In this document: positions 25,669 through 34,570 of the stretch, piece by piece
Layout of the letters: each line of letters opens with the position of its first letter
Numbering within the stretch: position 1 is the stretch's first letter
Source: Pseudomonas sp. RIT-PI-q
Lineage (GTDB): Bacteria; Pseudomonadota; Gammaproteobacteria; Pseudomonadales; Pseudomonadaceae
Assembly: GCF_001297125.1 (NCBI RefSeq)
Contig: NZ_LHPC01000007.1
Location: 124,001 to 188,000, forward strand
DNA length: 64,000 bases
Reading direction: 5' to 3'
The notes under the pieces: model-generated
The model's input: the letters and a program-made list of their open reading frames with translations, nothing else
What the model was told of the DNA's origin: nothing
Databases searched by the model: none
Translations under genes and position numbers: made by a program

Positions 25669-26598
25669 CTAATTCACACGGGATTCTGTCGGCACCGCCT
25701 TCACCACCGGCCGTTCCGGTGCACGGCGCCACTGCGGCAGGCCAATTAGCACCACGGCGCTGATGATCACCAACATGGCCAGCGCTTCTTCAATCCCGAT
25801 GGTCTCGCCGACAAACACGATCCCCAGCAACACCGCCACCGCCGGATTGACGTAGGCATAACTGGTGGCCGCCGCCGGACGCACGTTTTTCAACAGGTAC
25901 ATGTAAGCGTTGAAGGCGATGATCGAACCGAAGAAGGTCAGGTAGGCCAAAGCTGCCCAGCCTTCGATCGGCGGCATGCTGTCCAGGTGCTCACCGCTCA
26001 ACGCACTGCCGATCAACAGGGCTACGCCGCCCACCAGCATTTCCACGGCACTGGCCATCGCGCCTTGGGGCAACGGCAAGTGCTTGCTCCACACCGAACC
26101 GAAGGCCCAGGACGCTGCCGCAAACACCAGCAACAACGCGCCCAACGGACTCGATTGCAGGTTGGAGCCGAGGTTGAGCATGGCGATACCGATCAGCCCG
26201 AGCGCAATCCCGGCCCATTCGAGACGGGTATTACGCGCGCCCCAGAAATATCCGCAGAGCAAGGTAAACAACGGCACCGTCGCCACCGCCAGCGCCGCCA
26301 CACCGGAGGCCACGCCCATGTGCTCAGCCACACTGACCCCGCCGTTACCGCAGGCCAGCAGCAGAATCCCGATGATCCCCGCGGCTTTCCACTGCGCCCA
26401 AGTCGGCGCCGGTGCCCCGCGCCAGCGCAGGAAGCCATACATCAACGAACCGGCGATCACAAAGCGGATACCGGCGAGCAGCAACGGCGGCCAGTACTCC
26501 ACGCCGATGCGAATCACCAGGTAAGTCGAGCCCCAAATCACGTACAGCGCGAAAAAGGCGGCGATCAACGGTAAGGGAAAACGACGTAAGCCAGGCAT
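25669..26598 (-). CDS. EamA-family transporter (YedA-like)
   Basis: A 309-residue DMT transporter with ten helices. PLIAAFFALYVIWGSTYLVI, GVEYWPPLLLAGIRF and the second-repeat PAAATSYAYVNPAVAVLLGI match the YedA/RhaT-like drug/metabolite group. Divergent from an Lrp-family regulator with 163 bases between, the frequent arrangement for amino-acid exporters under Lrp control. I infer amino-acid or amine export; the substrate is not determined. Confidence 0.87.
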   Translation of the reverse strand: MPGLRRFPLPLIAAFFALYVIWGSTYLVIRIGVEYWPPLLLAGIRFVIAGSLMYGFLRWRGAPAPTWAQWKAAGIIGILLLACGNGGVSVAEHMGVASGVAALAVATVPLFTLLCGYFWGARNTRLEWAGIALGLIGIAMLNLGSNLQSSPLGALLLVFAAASWAFGSVWSKHLPLPQGAMASAVEMLVGGVALLIGSALSGEHLDSMPPIEGWAALAYLTFFGSIIAFNAYMYLLKNVRPAAATSYAYVNPAVAVLLGIVFVGETIGIEEALAMLVIISAVVLIGLPQWRRAPERPVVKAVPTESRVN

Positions 26599-26761
26599 GG
26601 GGCAGCTCGTAGGCAGGACAAGTGAACAGCTATTCTAGAAAGGCCAGCGGCGTAAAATAAGTTACAAAACCTGTTTATAGCGCCGGTACACTTTTCAAAA
26701 CACGGAGATTTGCGGCATAAACCGTGCTTTCGAAAGTCAGTCATTTTTCAGGAATACGACG

Positions 26762-27217
26762 ATGGATAAATACGACCGCATGCTGCTCAGCGCCTTGTTG
26801 GAAAACGGTCGTGCGTCTTACGCCGACCTGGCGCGCAAAGTGAACCTGTCCGCCCCGGCCGTGGCCGAGCGCGTGGCCAAACTCGAGGCCTGTGGGGTGA
26901 TCACCGGTTACCAGGCGAAGGTCGACATGGCCAAGCTCGGCCTGCCGATCCAGTGCGTCATCGAACTGCGCCTGAACCAACACGGCAACCAGAAGGCCTA
27001 CGACGACCTGATCAAAATCCCACAGCTGACTGAATGCCACCGGGTAACCGGCGATCCGTGCGTGATCATGCAGGCTGCAGTGGGCTCGATGCCGGAGCTG
27101 GAAGAGCTGATCAACCGGATTGCCAAGTTCGGGTTCAGCAAGACATCGATCGTGCTGTCGAGCGCGATAGAGAAACGCGTGCCGTTGGGGCAGCTGGAAG
27201 CCAATGGCAAAGTCTGA
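26762..27217 (+). CDS. Lrp/AsnC-family transcriptional regulator
   Basis: A 151-residue regulator. The N-terminal helix-turn-helix (MDKYDRMLLSALLENGRASY, LARKVNLSAPAVAERVAKLE) is followed by the RAM effector domain (IELRLNQHGNQKAYDDLIKI, ECHRVTGDPCVIMQAAVGSM). Such proteins sense amino acids. The divergent EamA exporter is the likely target. A second, distinct Lrp gene lies at 46.1 kb. Confidence 0.92.
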   Translation: MDKYDRMLLSALLENGRASYADLARKVNLSAPAVAERVAKLEACGVITGYQAKVDMAKLGLPIQCVIELRLNQHGNQKAYDDLIKIPQLTECHRVTGDPCVIMQAAVGSMPELEELINRIAKFGFSKTSIVLSSAIEKRVPLGQLEANGKV

Positions 27218-27229
27218 AACAGTGCAGTC

Positions 27230-27323
27230 CTTGTGGGAGCGGGCTTGCCCGCGATGAGGCCAGCACATTCAATATATTTGCTGACTGACCCTCCGCTATC
27301 GCGGGCAAGCCCGCTCCCACAGG
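27230..27323. repeat. Paired REP-like repeat (GGGAGCGGGCTTGCCCGCG type)
   Basis: Inverted copies of the REP core about 45 bases apart, between the convergent Lrp and exonuclease genes. Confidence 0.85.
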
Positions 27324-27336
27324 GTTCAGGTAAGGT

Positions 27337-27948
27337 TCAAAACCCGCGATGCCGCTTGAGATGCTCGTTGATCTTCGCCGCCGGGACTTTCTGCAAACTC
27401 ACCAACAGATCATGCGACAACTCGCGCAACCCGTGCTTCTGCCGCAGCTCCTGGGCCAGGTGCGCCGTCAGGTTCGCCGCCATTTCCGCATCCGCCATCG
27501 CCCGGTGAGCTTTACCGGTGTGAGGCAGGTTGGCGAACGTGGTGAGGGTCCCGAGTTTGTGGTTCGGTGCGGCGGGCATCAGGCGACGGGCCAGTAGCAG
27601 CGAGCAGGCAAAGTTCTGCAAGCGTGTGCGTTTGATGCGCCCCAGTTCGAAGTCCCAGAACTTCTGGTCGAACGCCGCGTTGTGGGCCAGCAGTGGCGTG
27701 ATGCCGACGAACTCGTTGACCTCGTTCATCACTTGCTCGGCCGACGGCGCGGTGCGCAGCATGGCGTTGCTGATGCCGGTGAGTTGTTCGATGAAGCCTG
27801 GCACACGCACGCCAGCGTTCATCAGGCTTTGGTAACGCTCGACGATGCGCCCCTGTTCAAGGATCACCACGGCAATTTCCGTGGCCCGGCAGCTGCTGCT
27901 CGGGGAGATCCCGGTGGTTTCAAAGTCGATGACTGCTATGCGTTCCAA
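27337..27948 (-). CDS. DEDDh 3'-5' exonuclease of the DnaQ/epsilon type
   Basis: A 203-residue exonuclease. Exo I is AVIDFETTG (Asp8, Glu10), Exo II AHNAAFDQKFW, and Exo III GKAHRAMADAEMAAN with the DEDDh histidine. Length suits a stand-alone proofreading or repair nuclease rather than DNA polymerase III epsilon itself. The first codon is TTG, with GGAG eleven bases upstream; no ATG fits before the Exo I motif. It follows the NYN gene by 22 bases, so both may form a nuclease operon. Confidence 0.85.
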   Translation of the reverse strand: MERIAVIDFETTGISPSSSCRATEIAVVILEQGRIVERYQSLMNAGVRVPGFIEQLTGISNAMLRTAPSAEQVMNEVNEFVGITPLLAHNAAFDQKFWDFELGRIKRTRLQNFACSLLLARRLMPAAPNHKLGTLTTFANLPHTGKAHRAMADAEMAANLTAHLAQELRQKHGLRELSHDLLVSLQKVPAAKINEHLKRHRGF

Positions 27949-27970
27949 ACCTGTTTCAACTCCGTAAAAA

Positions 27971-28450
27971 TCAATTCTTGAGCAGCAACGCGCCTTCGAT
28001 CGGCACGTAGCGGCTGGCGGCGCGGATCAGCGAGTTGGCGGTCAAGCCAGGGACGCCATAAGCCACCGCTTGCACCCCGTGTTTGGCGATGATGCGCTCC
28101 AGCAGCATGTCGAAATCACCGTCGCCTGAGGCCAGCACCACTTCGTCAACATGATCGGCGGCGTCCATGATGTCGAGGGTGATGCCCACGTCCCAGTCGC
28201 CCTTGGCCGAGCCATCGCTGCGCTGGATATAAGGCTTGAGCTTCACGACGAAACCGAGGTTGCGCAGGATCTGCTGGAACTGCTGCTGTTTGCTGTCACC
28301 GCGATCGATCGCGTAGGCATAGGCCTCGACGATCTCGCCCTGTTTGCTGATGTCAGCCCACAACGCGGCATAGTTGAAGTGACAACCATAAGCCTGGCGC
28401 ACGGTGTAATAGAGGTTTTGAACGTCGGCGAACACTGCGATTTTTTTCAC
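27971..28450 (-). CDS. NYN-domain (LabA/DUF88-like) ribonuclease
   Basis: A 159-residue PIN-like nuclease. MKKIAVFADVQNLYYTVRQ holds the first acidic residue, and VVLASGDGDFDMLLERII the second cluster (SGDGDF), both typical of NYN proteins that cut RNA with metal ions. The start is GTG with GAGGA at a good distance. It lies just upstream of the exonuclease gene on the same strand. Cellular role unknown. Confidence 0.88.
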   Translation of the reverse strand: MKKIAVFADVQNLYYTVRQAYGCHFNYAALWADISKQGEIVEAYAYAIDRGDSKQQQFQQILRNLGFVVKLKPYIQRSDGSAKGDWDVGITLDIMDAADHVDEVVLASGDGDFDMLLERIIAKHGVQAVAYGVPGLTANSLIRAASRYVPIEGALLLKN

Positions 28451-28587
28451 CGGTCATCCTCATGAGCGCGCCGCAGCGCAGGCTGGATCAGGCACCAGGC
28501 CCGATAAGTCGCCCAGTATGCCAGCCCAAAGGATTGTTCCGCGAATAATCGGCCCGAAGCGCCGTAGCACTCCGGACGAATGGCGTG

Positions 28588-29349
28588 TCAGACGAAGGAA
28601 TCGTCGTCGCCGCCGAAGAACGATGAGCTGTCATCGCTGTAGTCGGCATCGGTGAAGCCGCCCTGATCGTTGGCATTGTTGTCAGCCACACGCTGATCGT
28701 CGCCCCAACCCTTGTCGCTGTCGCTCTGATCGTTGACCTGAGCCGGTTCTTCCTTGATGACTTCAACCACTTCCGGCTGTTGGTTGTGATGGAACAGGCT
28801 GCTGATGCCTTGCGCCAGCATCACACCACCGGCCACGCCCGCTGCGGTTTTCAAAGCACCACCGAGGAAACCGCTGCCGGCAGGTTGTTGCGGCGCGTAA
28901 TTCTGCTGAGGCGGCGCTGCGCCAAAGTTCTGCTGTGGCGGCTGCGAATTGAATGACGGCCGCGCCGGTTCACGCCAGCCGCCACCGCTCGACGCCGGTG
29001 CGCTTTGAGTCGGCGCGGGCTGCGGATCACGGGGGCCGCCTCCAAAGATGCTCGACAAAAAGCCACCGCTGCTCGGCGCCGGAGCCGTTGTCTGGGCCTT
29101 GGCCGATTGCAGTTCGGCCTGCAATTGCTGAACTTGCTGAGTCAGTTGCTGGTTCTGTTGGTCGAGGCTTTTGATGGCGGCCTCTTGCACCAGAATCGCC
29201 TGGGTCATGAAATAGCCTGCCGCGGGCTGGCGAGTCAGGTGTTCCTTGATCCGCGCCTCGGCCTGGGCGTCGCGCGGGGCTGAATCCGTTTCGGCCTGTT
29301 GCAGCCGGGAAAACAGTCCATCGATCAGGGTTTGTTCTTCGCTGTTCAT
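28588..29349 (-). CDS. DUF2076 protein
   Basis: A 253-residue protein. Residues about 1-90 (MNSEEQTLIDGLFSRLQQAE, GYFMTQAILVQEAAIKSLDQ, then a glutamine-rich coiled coil) are the DUF2076 start. A proline/glutamine-rich linker (GGGWREPARPSFNSQPPQQN) follows, then a small-residue hydrophobic stretch (FLGGALKTAAGVAGGVMLAQ) and an acidic C terminus with many Asp (SDSDKGWGDDQ, FFGGDDDSFV). Function unknown. ATG 29349 is the family start; the longer frame is a shadow. Confidence 0.85.
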   Translation of the reverse strand: MNSEEQTLIDGLFSRLQQAETDSAPRDAQAEARIKEHLTRQPAAGYFMTQAILVQEAAIKSLDQQNQQLTQQVQQLQAELQSAKAQTTAPAPSSGGFLSSIFGGGPRDPQPAPTQSAPASSGGGWREPARPSFNSQPPQQNFGAAPPQQNYAPQQPAGSGFLGGALKTAAGVAGGVMLAQGISSLFHHNQQPEVVEVIKEEPAQVNDQSDSDKGWGDDQRVADNNANDQGGFTDADYSDDSSSFFGGDDDSFV

Positions 29350-29527
29350 GGCGACCTCGTAGATTGCCGGGAATATCGTCGCCCTCATCCACTGTGGATA
29401 AGGTGCTCCTTGGTAATGGAGGCTGACACAGGATGTTTCAATGATCTTTACCGAACGTTTACGTTTGCGCCTGCAAGCACTTGATCGGTTAAAGTGGGCC
29501 ACTGCTTCCAACCTGCGATACCGACTG

Positions 29528-30208
29528 ATGAATCCGTTCGATGTGCTGCGTGACTCCCTGTATTTCTTCAAGCGCAATCTGGGCCAGATCGTCCGGCTGT
29601 GCCTGCCGCTGGTGATTCTGGAGGCGCTGTTGCAACAAGTCGTCGACCACTCCACGGAGCCCGACAGTTTTCCCGGCATCAGCGTGATTGTCGGCTTGCT
29701 GATTTACCCGCTGTACACCGCCGCACTGATCCTGTTTCTCGACGCCCGCAGCCGTGGCGAATCGCCGCGCAACCGCGACCTGCTGTCGAGGTCCGCTTAC
29801 CTGTGGCCGCGTTTTGCCGTGCTGACGGCGCTTAATACGCTGCTGATCCTGATCGGCCTGTCGCTGTATTTCCTGCCGGGCATCTGGCTGATGGTGACCC
29901 TGGCGTTTGGCGAGTACCTGCTGGTGCTGCGCGGCATGGCCCCGCTGGCGGCGATGAAGGAAAGCCTGCGCCTGACCCGCGGCCATTTCCTGCGCATCCT
30001 GGTGTGCATCCTCTGTGTGATGGGCCCGTTGTGGGTGCTCAAGGGCGCGACCCTGGCGGTGTACCCCGAGCCGCAGAACCCGGTGATTTCGTTGTTGATC
30101 GACAGCGCTCACAGCTTCCTGCAACTGTTCGTCAGCGTGGTGCTGTTCCGCCTGTTCATGCTGATCGGCGACGCCCCCGAGAAAATCGACGGCCCACACT
30201 CCTTGTAG
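29528..30208 (+). CDS. YciC-like inner-membrane protein (UPF0259)
   Basis: A 226-residue membrane protein with about five or six helices: MNPFDVLRDSLYFFKRNLGQ, then LIYPLYTAALILFLDARSRG and LYFLPGIWLMVTLAFGEYL. The DARSRGESPRNRDLLSRSA loop and the RGMAPLAAMKESLRLTRGHF segment are typical of the YciC/UPF0259 group. Function unknown. It begins at ATG 29528; the frame upstream to 29441 has no family match. Confidence 0.8.
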   Translation: MNPFDVLRDSLYFFKRNLGQIVRLCLPLVILEALLQQVVDHSTEPDSFPGISVIVGLLIYPLYTAALILFLDARSRGESPRNRDLLSRSAYLWPRFAVLTALNTLLILIGLSLYFLPGIWLMVTLAFGEYLLVLRGMAPLAAMKESLRLTRGHFLRILVCILCVMGPLWVLKGATLAVYPEPQNPVISLLIDSAHSFLQLFVSVVLFRLFMLIGDAPEKIDGPHSL

Positions 30209-30339
30209 CCGCTGGCGAAGCCTGCTACACAATGGGTGCGTGCCAGGGCTAATTGATGGGTTCGCTGTTTCGCCCTTGGGCTTAAACCCGACGCTCGGTT
30301 ATGCTCGAAGCCATCTTTTGTAACGCTATAAGCCGAGCC

Positions 30340-31419
30340 ATGACCCGCCTACTGCGCTACACCCTGCTGGGCCTGCTGATTGTCATCGGCGTGTTGACTT
30401 CGCTGATCTACAGCCTGACCTGGCGCCCCGAGGCCAAGGAAGTGCTGCCCGTCAGTTGCAGCGCCCAGGCGCCAACCCTGGTCCCCGGCCAGGCGTTGAA
30501 AGTGATGACCTGGAACGTTCAGTACCTGGCGGGCAAGCGCTACGTGTTCTGGAATGACCTGGCCGCCGGCAACGACGAAAACCCCACCCCTGAAGACATG
30601 GCGTTCAGCCTCGATGAAGTGGCGCGGGTGATTCGCGACGAGCAGCCGGACATCGTCCTGCTGCAGGAACTCGATGACGGCGCCAAGGCCAGCGATTACC
30701 AGAACCAGATCAAACTGCTTCAAGAAAGGCTCGCCGACCTTTATCCGTGCAGCGCTCACGCCTTCGACTGGAAAGCCGACTTCGTGCCGCAACCGCACAT
30801 CTTCGGCAGCGTTGGCCGGCAACTGGCAACGCTGAGCCGCTACCAGATCGAACACGCCGAGCGCCTGCAATTGCCCGTCGCGCCGGCCAATCTGATCAGC
30901 CGCCAGTTCAAACCGAAAAACGCTTTGCTGGTCACGTATCTGCCCCTGAGTGACGGCGGGCAGATCGCGGTGCTCAACACTCATCTGGACCGGGTGATCC
31001 AGCCCGACGAAACCCTGCAAGCCCAGGTGACTGCCGTGGCCAAAGCCCTCGACAAGTACGAAAGCCGCGGCACGCCGTGGTTGATCGGGGGCGACTTCAA
31101 CCTGCTGCCATTGGGGCAATACCAACGCCTGCCCACCGAGCAACGCACGCCCTACTCCGCCGACAGCGCGTTGCATGTGCTGTGGGACAAGTACCCGATG
31201 ATCCCCACCAACAACGAAGCCGGCGGTGTCGACCGCGCGCGATGGTTGACCCACTACCCGAACGACCCGGGGTTGAACGGTCCGGACCGGACCGTCGACT
31301 ACCTGTTTTACAGCACGCGGATCAAACGGGTCGAAGCGGTGGTGAGGCAGGACGATACCTTGCGAATCTCCGATCATTTGCCGGTGATTGCACGGTTCCT
31401 ATTGCCGGCCGCCTCCTAA
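30340..31419 (+). CDS. Endonuclease/exonuclease/phosphatase-family protein
   Basis: A 359-residue metal-dependent hydrolase. A membrane anchor or uncleaved signal lies at residues about 1-25 (MTRLLRYTLLGLLIVIGVLT). EEP motifs follow: MTWNVQYLAG (about 57), LLQELDDG with the metal Glu, GGDFNLLP with catalytic Asp/Asn, and ISDHLPVIA near 345 with the final Asp-His. Substrates range from DNA to phospholipids or inositol phosphates; a membrane-proximal periplasmic role is inferred. A remnant of a REP-like repeat (30207-30229) separates it from the YciC-like gene. Confidence 0.85.
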   Translation: MTRLLRYTLLGLLIVIGVLTSLIYSLTWRPEAKEVLPVSCSAQAPTLVPGQALKVMTWNVQYLAGKRYVFWNDLAAGNDENPTPEDMAFSLDEVARVIRDEQPDIVLLQELDDGAKASDYQNQIKLLQERLADLYPCSAHAFDWKADFVPQPHIFGSVGRQLATLSRYQIEHAERLQLPVAPANLISRQFKPKNALLVTYLPLSDGGQIAVLNTHLDRVIQPDETLQAQVTAVAKALDKYESRGTPWLIGGDFNLLPLGQYQRLPTEQRTPYSADSALHVLWDKYPMIPTNNEAGGVDRARWLTHYPNDPGLNGPDRTVDYLFYSTRIKRVEAVVRQDDTLRISDHLPVIARFLLPAAS

Positions 31420-31442
31420 CCCCGGCCAACGCAACGCAAAAC

Positions 31443-31536
31443 CTGTAGGAGCCGGCTTGCTGGCGAAGGCGGTGTGTCAGCCGACATCCATGCCGAATGT
31501 GCCGGCCTCTTCGCTGGCAAGCCAGCTCCTACAGGG
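31443..31536. repeat. Paired REP-like repeat (TAGGAGCTGGCTTGCCAGCG type)
   Basis: CTGTAGGAGCCGGCTTGCTGGCG at the left and CGCTGGCAAGCCAGCTCCTACAG at the right, between the convergent EEP and ABC ATPase genes. Confidence 0.82.
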
Positions 31537-31549
31537 GGTTGCGTGAAGC

Positions 31550-32386
31550 TCAATGCGCCTCCTCCAGCTCGTCATGCAGCAATCCGAAAATCTTGCGTTT
31601 CATCTCGATGAACGAGCGCTCCATGACCATGTCCAGGGTCCGTGGGCGCTCGATCGGCACGTCGAGAATCTGCTTGATCCGCCCGGGCCGCGCGCCCATC
31701 ACGTAAACCCGATCGCCCAACAAAATCGCCTCGTCGATGTCGTGGGTCACGAACAGCACGGTCTTCTTGCTGTTGCCCCAGACCCGCAATAACAGCTGCT
31801 GCATTTGCAAACGCGTCTGGCTGTCGAGCGCGCCGAAGGGTTCGTCCATCAACAGAATTTGCGGGTCATTGGCCAGCGCCCGGGCAATCGCCACGCGCTG
31901 CATCATGCCGCCGGACAGCTGCTTGGCGTAGTTGTCGGCGAACCCGGTCAGGCCGACTTCATTGACGTAGTAGTCGACGATTTCCTTGCGCTGGGCCGCC
32001 GCCATGCCGCGACGCTTGAGGCCAAACTCGACGTTCTGGCGCACGGTCAGCCACGGGAACAGCGTGTAGCTCTGGAACACCATGCCGCGATCCGCGCCCG
32101 GCCCCTGCACCTGCTGACCGCCGACGTAAATCTCGCCTTCGGTGGGCTCATTCAGACCCGCAGTGAGGTACAGCAAACTCGACTTGCCGCAGCCCGACGG
32201 CCCGACCAACACAGCGAACTGCTGATCCGGCACTTCAAACGACACCTGCTCCAGCGCGGTGAACATGCCGCCGTCAGGTTTCTGATAGCGCAAGCTGACC
32301 TTGTCCACTTGCAACCGGGGCGCGGCTTGCACCGGGGCCGCCTGGGGCGTGACGAAGCGAGGGTTGACGGCGGTTACTGAGCCCAT
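31550..32386 (-). CDS. ABC importer ATPase, nitrate/sulfonate/taurine class
   Basis: A 278-residue ATPase of the SsuB/TauB/NrtD group. Walker A GPSGCGKSS (about residue 60), Q-loop FQSYTLFPWLTVRQN, signature LSGGMMQRVAIARAL, Walker B ILLMDEPFGALD and the H-loop FVTHDIDEA are all present. Its start overlaps the permease stop by 13 bases, so SBP-permease-ATPase are one operon. Substrate is inferred only from the neighbouring aminotransferase and aldehyde dehydrogenase. Confidence 0.92.
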   Translation of the reverse strand: MGSVTAVNPRFVTPQAAPVQAAPRLQVDKVSLRYQKPDGGMFTALEQVSFEVPDQQFAVLVGPSGCGKSSLLYLTAGLNEPTEGEIYVGGQQVQGPGADRGMVFQSYTLFPWLTVRQNVEFGLKRRGMAAAQRKEIVDYYVNEVGLTGFADNYAKQLSGGMMQRVAIARALANDPQILLMDEPFGALDSQTRLQMQQLLLRVWGNSKKTVLFVTHDIDEAILLGDRVYVMGARPGRIKQILDVPIERPRTLDMVMERSFIEMKRKIFGLLHDELEEAH

Positions 32387-33177
32387 GCGGCGATCCTCAG
32401 ACGTAGGAAACGGAACAGTTGATCGGTGACCAGGCCCAGCAGGCCGATGATCGCGATTGCCAGGAAAATCACATCCACTTGAAAGCCACGCATGGCTTTA
32501 AGGCTCAAGTAACCCAGGCCGCTGGAAGCCGCGACCAGTTCGGCGACCACCAGGTAAGTCCAGGCCCAGCCCATGGTCACGCGCAAGGTGTCGAGCACAC
32601 CCGGCAACGACGCCGGAGCGATCACATGCAGCACCGCATCGCGGCGGTTCGAGCCCAAGGTGTAAGAGGCGTTGATCAGGTCTTTGGAGATGCCCTTGGA
32701 CACGTCAGCGATCATCACCAGTTGCTGGAAAAACACCCCGAAGATAATCACCGAGACCCGTTGCTCCAGACCGATGCCGATCCACAGGATGAACAGCGGC
32801 ACGAACGAGGTCACCGGCAGGTAACGGATGAAATTGACCATCGGTTCGAGGAACGCCTGGACGATGCGAAAGCTGCCCATCAACAACCCCAGCGGCACCG
32901 CCACCAGCGACGAGACGATGAAGCCGACCATCACCACTTCGACGCTGGCCCACACATGCTGGCCGAGAGTGCCGTCGCGGCTCAGGCGCACGGCGGCTTC
33001 AACCACCGCGCCCGGTGTCGGCAGGAACATGCCTGGCACCACGCCGCCGTAGGACAACCCGGCCCACAGGCCGACCAACAAGACCCAGGCCAGCCCGCTC
33101 GCACTCCAGATCACCGACACCGGCAAACCGGTCTTGGGCGTGATGCAGCGGCTCAGCCATGAATTGCGCTTGAACAT
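32374..33177 (-). CDS. ABC importer permease, nitrate/sulfonate/taurine class
   Basis: A 267-residue permease with about six helices. The EAA loop reads DVSKGISKDLINASYTLGSN, and FIRYLPVTSFVPLFILWIGI is characteristic of SsuC/TauC permeases. It partners with the ATPase encoded downstream and the binding protein encoded ten bases upstream. Confidence 0.92.
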   Translation of the reverse strand: MFKRNSWLSRCITPKTGLPVSVIWSASGLAWVLLVGLWAGLSYGGVVPGMFLPTPGAVVEAAVRLSRDGTLGQHVWASVEVVMVGFIVSSLVAVPLGLLMGSFRIVQAFLEPMVNFIRYLPVTSFVPLFILWIGIGLEQRVSVIIFGVFFQQLVMIADVSKGISKDLINASYTLGSNRRDAVLHVIAPASLPGVLDTLRVTMGWAWTYLVVAELVAASSGLGYLSLKAMRGFQVDVIFLAIAIIGLLGLVTDQLFRFLRLRIAAWAQ

Positions 33178-33186
33178 GCGGACCTC

Positions 33187-34176
33187 CTAGAGCGTCGGGC
33201 TGACGAAGCGGTTATCGATCAGGTCGTCATTGCTGACGTTGTAGGGTTTGCCCTGCAATTCGCTGGCGGTCTCGTTGGCCAGTTTGATCAGTGGTTCGCT
33301 GTCGCCCGGCTTGCCCGGCGAGCCGAGGAGTTTTTCGCTCATGGCTTGATCGTAGAAGCGCACGCCTTGCGCGGCGGCGGCCAGTTCCTTCGGATCGGCC
33401 AGGTATCCGCCGACGCCTTTGGCCATGATTTTGTAGGCTTCCTCCGGGTGATCCTTGGTGTACTGGACGGCTTTATACAAACCCGTCACCAACGCCTTGA
33501 CGTCTTCCGGCTGCTTCTCTATGACCGTGCAATTGAGTGCCACCACGTCGACAATCACCCCCGGCGTGCTGCTGCTGTCGATCAACACCTTGCCTTGCTG
33601 CTTGCTGCGCACCATCGACAGATGCGGTTCCCAAGTCACGGCGGCCGGCACCCGACCAGCGATGAATGCGGTGGCGGCGTCGTCAGCTGTCATGTTCTGC
33701 ACGGTGATGTCGCTCATTGTCATGCCGTGTTTTTTCAGCAGGTAAGACAGCCAGAACTGCGAGGTAGAACCTTCATTCACCGCCACGGCCTTGCCCTTCA
33801 ACTCCTGCAGACTCTTGACGTCCTTGCCGACCAGCACACCGTCGCCACCGTGGCTGTCATCCAGCGCGGCCACCGCCTTGAAGCAAAATTGCGGACGGTA
33901 CTTGAGCACTTCGTCGATGGTCGACGCCGAGCCCGACAATTCCCCTGACGCCTGAGCTGCCATGTACATCGAAGCCTCTTCGACCACTGGCAACTCGACG
34001 GTCAAACCGTTTTCCTTGAAGTAGCCCAGGTCCTGGGCGAGGTAGAGGGTGCCGTAGCCGACCCACGTGGTGTGACCGATGGACAGGGTGCCGGCCTGGG
34101 CGCTGGTGGCGACCGTCGCGGCGATGGCGGTGACCGCCAGTGGATGAGCGAAGCGGGTAAGCAAGGACTTGATCAT
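33187..34176 (-). CDS. Periplasmic substrate-binding protein, NMT1/SsuA-like
   Basis: A 329-residue binding protein with a signal peptide (MIKSLLTRFAHPLAVTAIAA, cleavage near AQAG about residue 29). The mature start GTLSIGHTTWVGYGTLYLAQ and the DLGYFKENGLTVEL, GSTSQFWLSYLLKKHG and PAAVTWEPHLS segments are typical of the NMT1/SsuA family, which bind nitrate, sulfonates, thiamin precursors, taurine or small amines. First gene of the ABC operon. Confidence 0.9.
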   Translation of the reverse strand: MIKSLLTRFAHPLAVTAIAATVATSAQAGTLSIGHTTWVGYGTLYLAQDLGYFKENGLTVELPVVEEASMYMAAQASGELSGSASTIDEVLKYRPQFCFKAVAALDDSHGGDGVLVGKDVKSLQELKGKAVAVNEGSTSQFWLSYLLKKHGMTMSDITVQNMTADDAATAFIAGRVPAAVTWEPHLSMVRSKQQGKVLIDSSSTPGVIVDVVALNCTVIEKQPEDVKALVTGLYKAVQYTKDHPEEAYKIMAKGVGGYLADPKELAAAAQGVRFYDQAMSEKLLGSPGKPGDSEPLIKLANETASELQGKPYNVSNDDLIDNRFVSPTL

Positions 34177-34570
34177 GGAGCACTCCCAAAGCTGTTGATT
34201 TAGTTTTGTAATGGGCAGTACGGCCAGTGGCCTTGGAGCAAAAGCAACCGGTGGTCTCTGAGGGACCTTTCGGTGGTCAGCGTTTGGCTGACTGGCGAGG
34301 TCGATGTTGGCCCAAGGCGGGGATTAGGAAAATTAGGAAATATGTCGATGGGAGAGATGAAAAAACTGGCTAGCGTGCACTGCGAAAGGGCGCTGTTGGC
34401 GGGGGTGCACGGGGTGGGTGCAAAAGGTGGGAGGTGGGGTGAATCGGCCATCGCTTTCGCGGGCAAGCCTCGCTCCTACAGGATGTAGGTCGGCCTCGGA
34501 ATCCTGGCACGACACATAACCTGTAGGAGCGAGGCTTGCCCGCGAAGAGGCCCGCAAAATCGCTACAAAA
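34177..34570. other. Intergenic region with promoter side and a REP pair
   Basis: No gene is supported. 34177-34450 is the promoter side of the ABC operon and is purine-rich on the plus strand. A REP pair of the TAGGAGCGAGGCTTGCCCGCG type lies at 34455-34548, just beyond the aminotransferase stop. Confidence 0.7.
34455..34548. repeat. Paired REP-like repeat (TAGGAGCGAGGCTTGCCCGCG type)
   Basis: TTCGCGGGCAAGCCTCGCTCC and its complement about 50 bases apart, downstream of the aminotransferase gene. Confidence 0.83.

Noticed and set aside
24627..25763. Long plus-strand frame opposite the DEAD-box helicase
   Set aside because: Antisense shadow with biased composition; the helicase motifs are on the minus strand.
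31550..34176. Assignment of the ABC operon as ssuABC or tauABC
   Set aside because: No sulfonate monooxygenase or taurine dioxygenase gene is adjacent; only the transporter class is supported.
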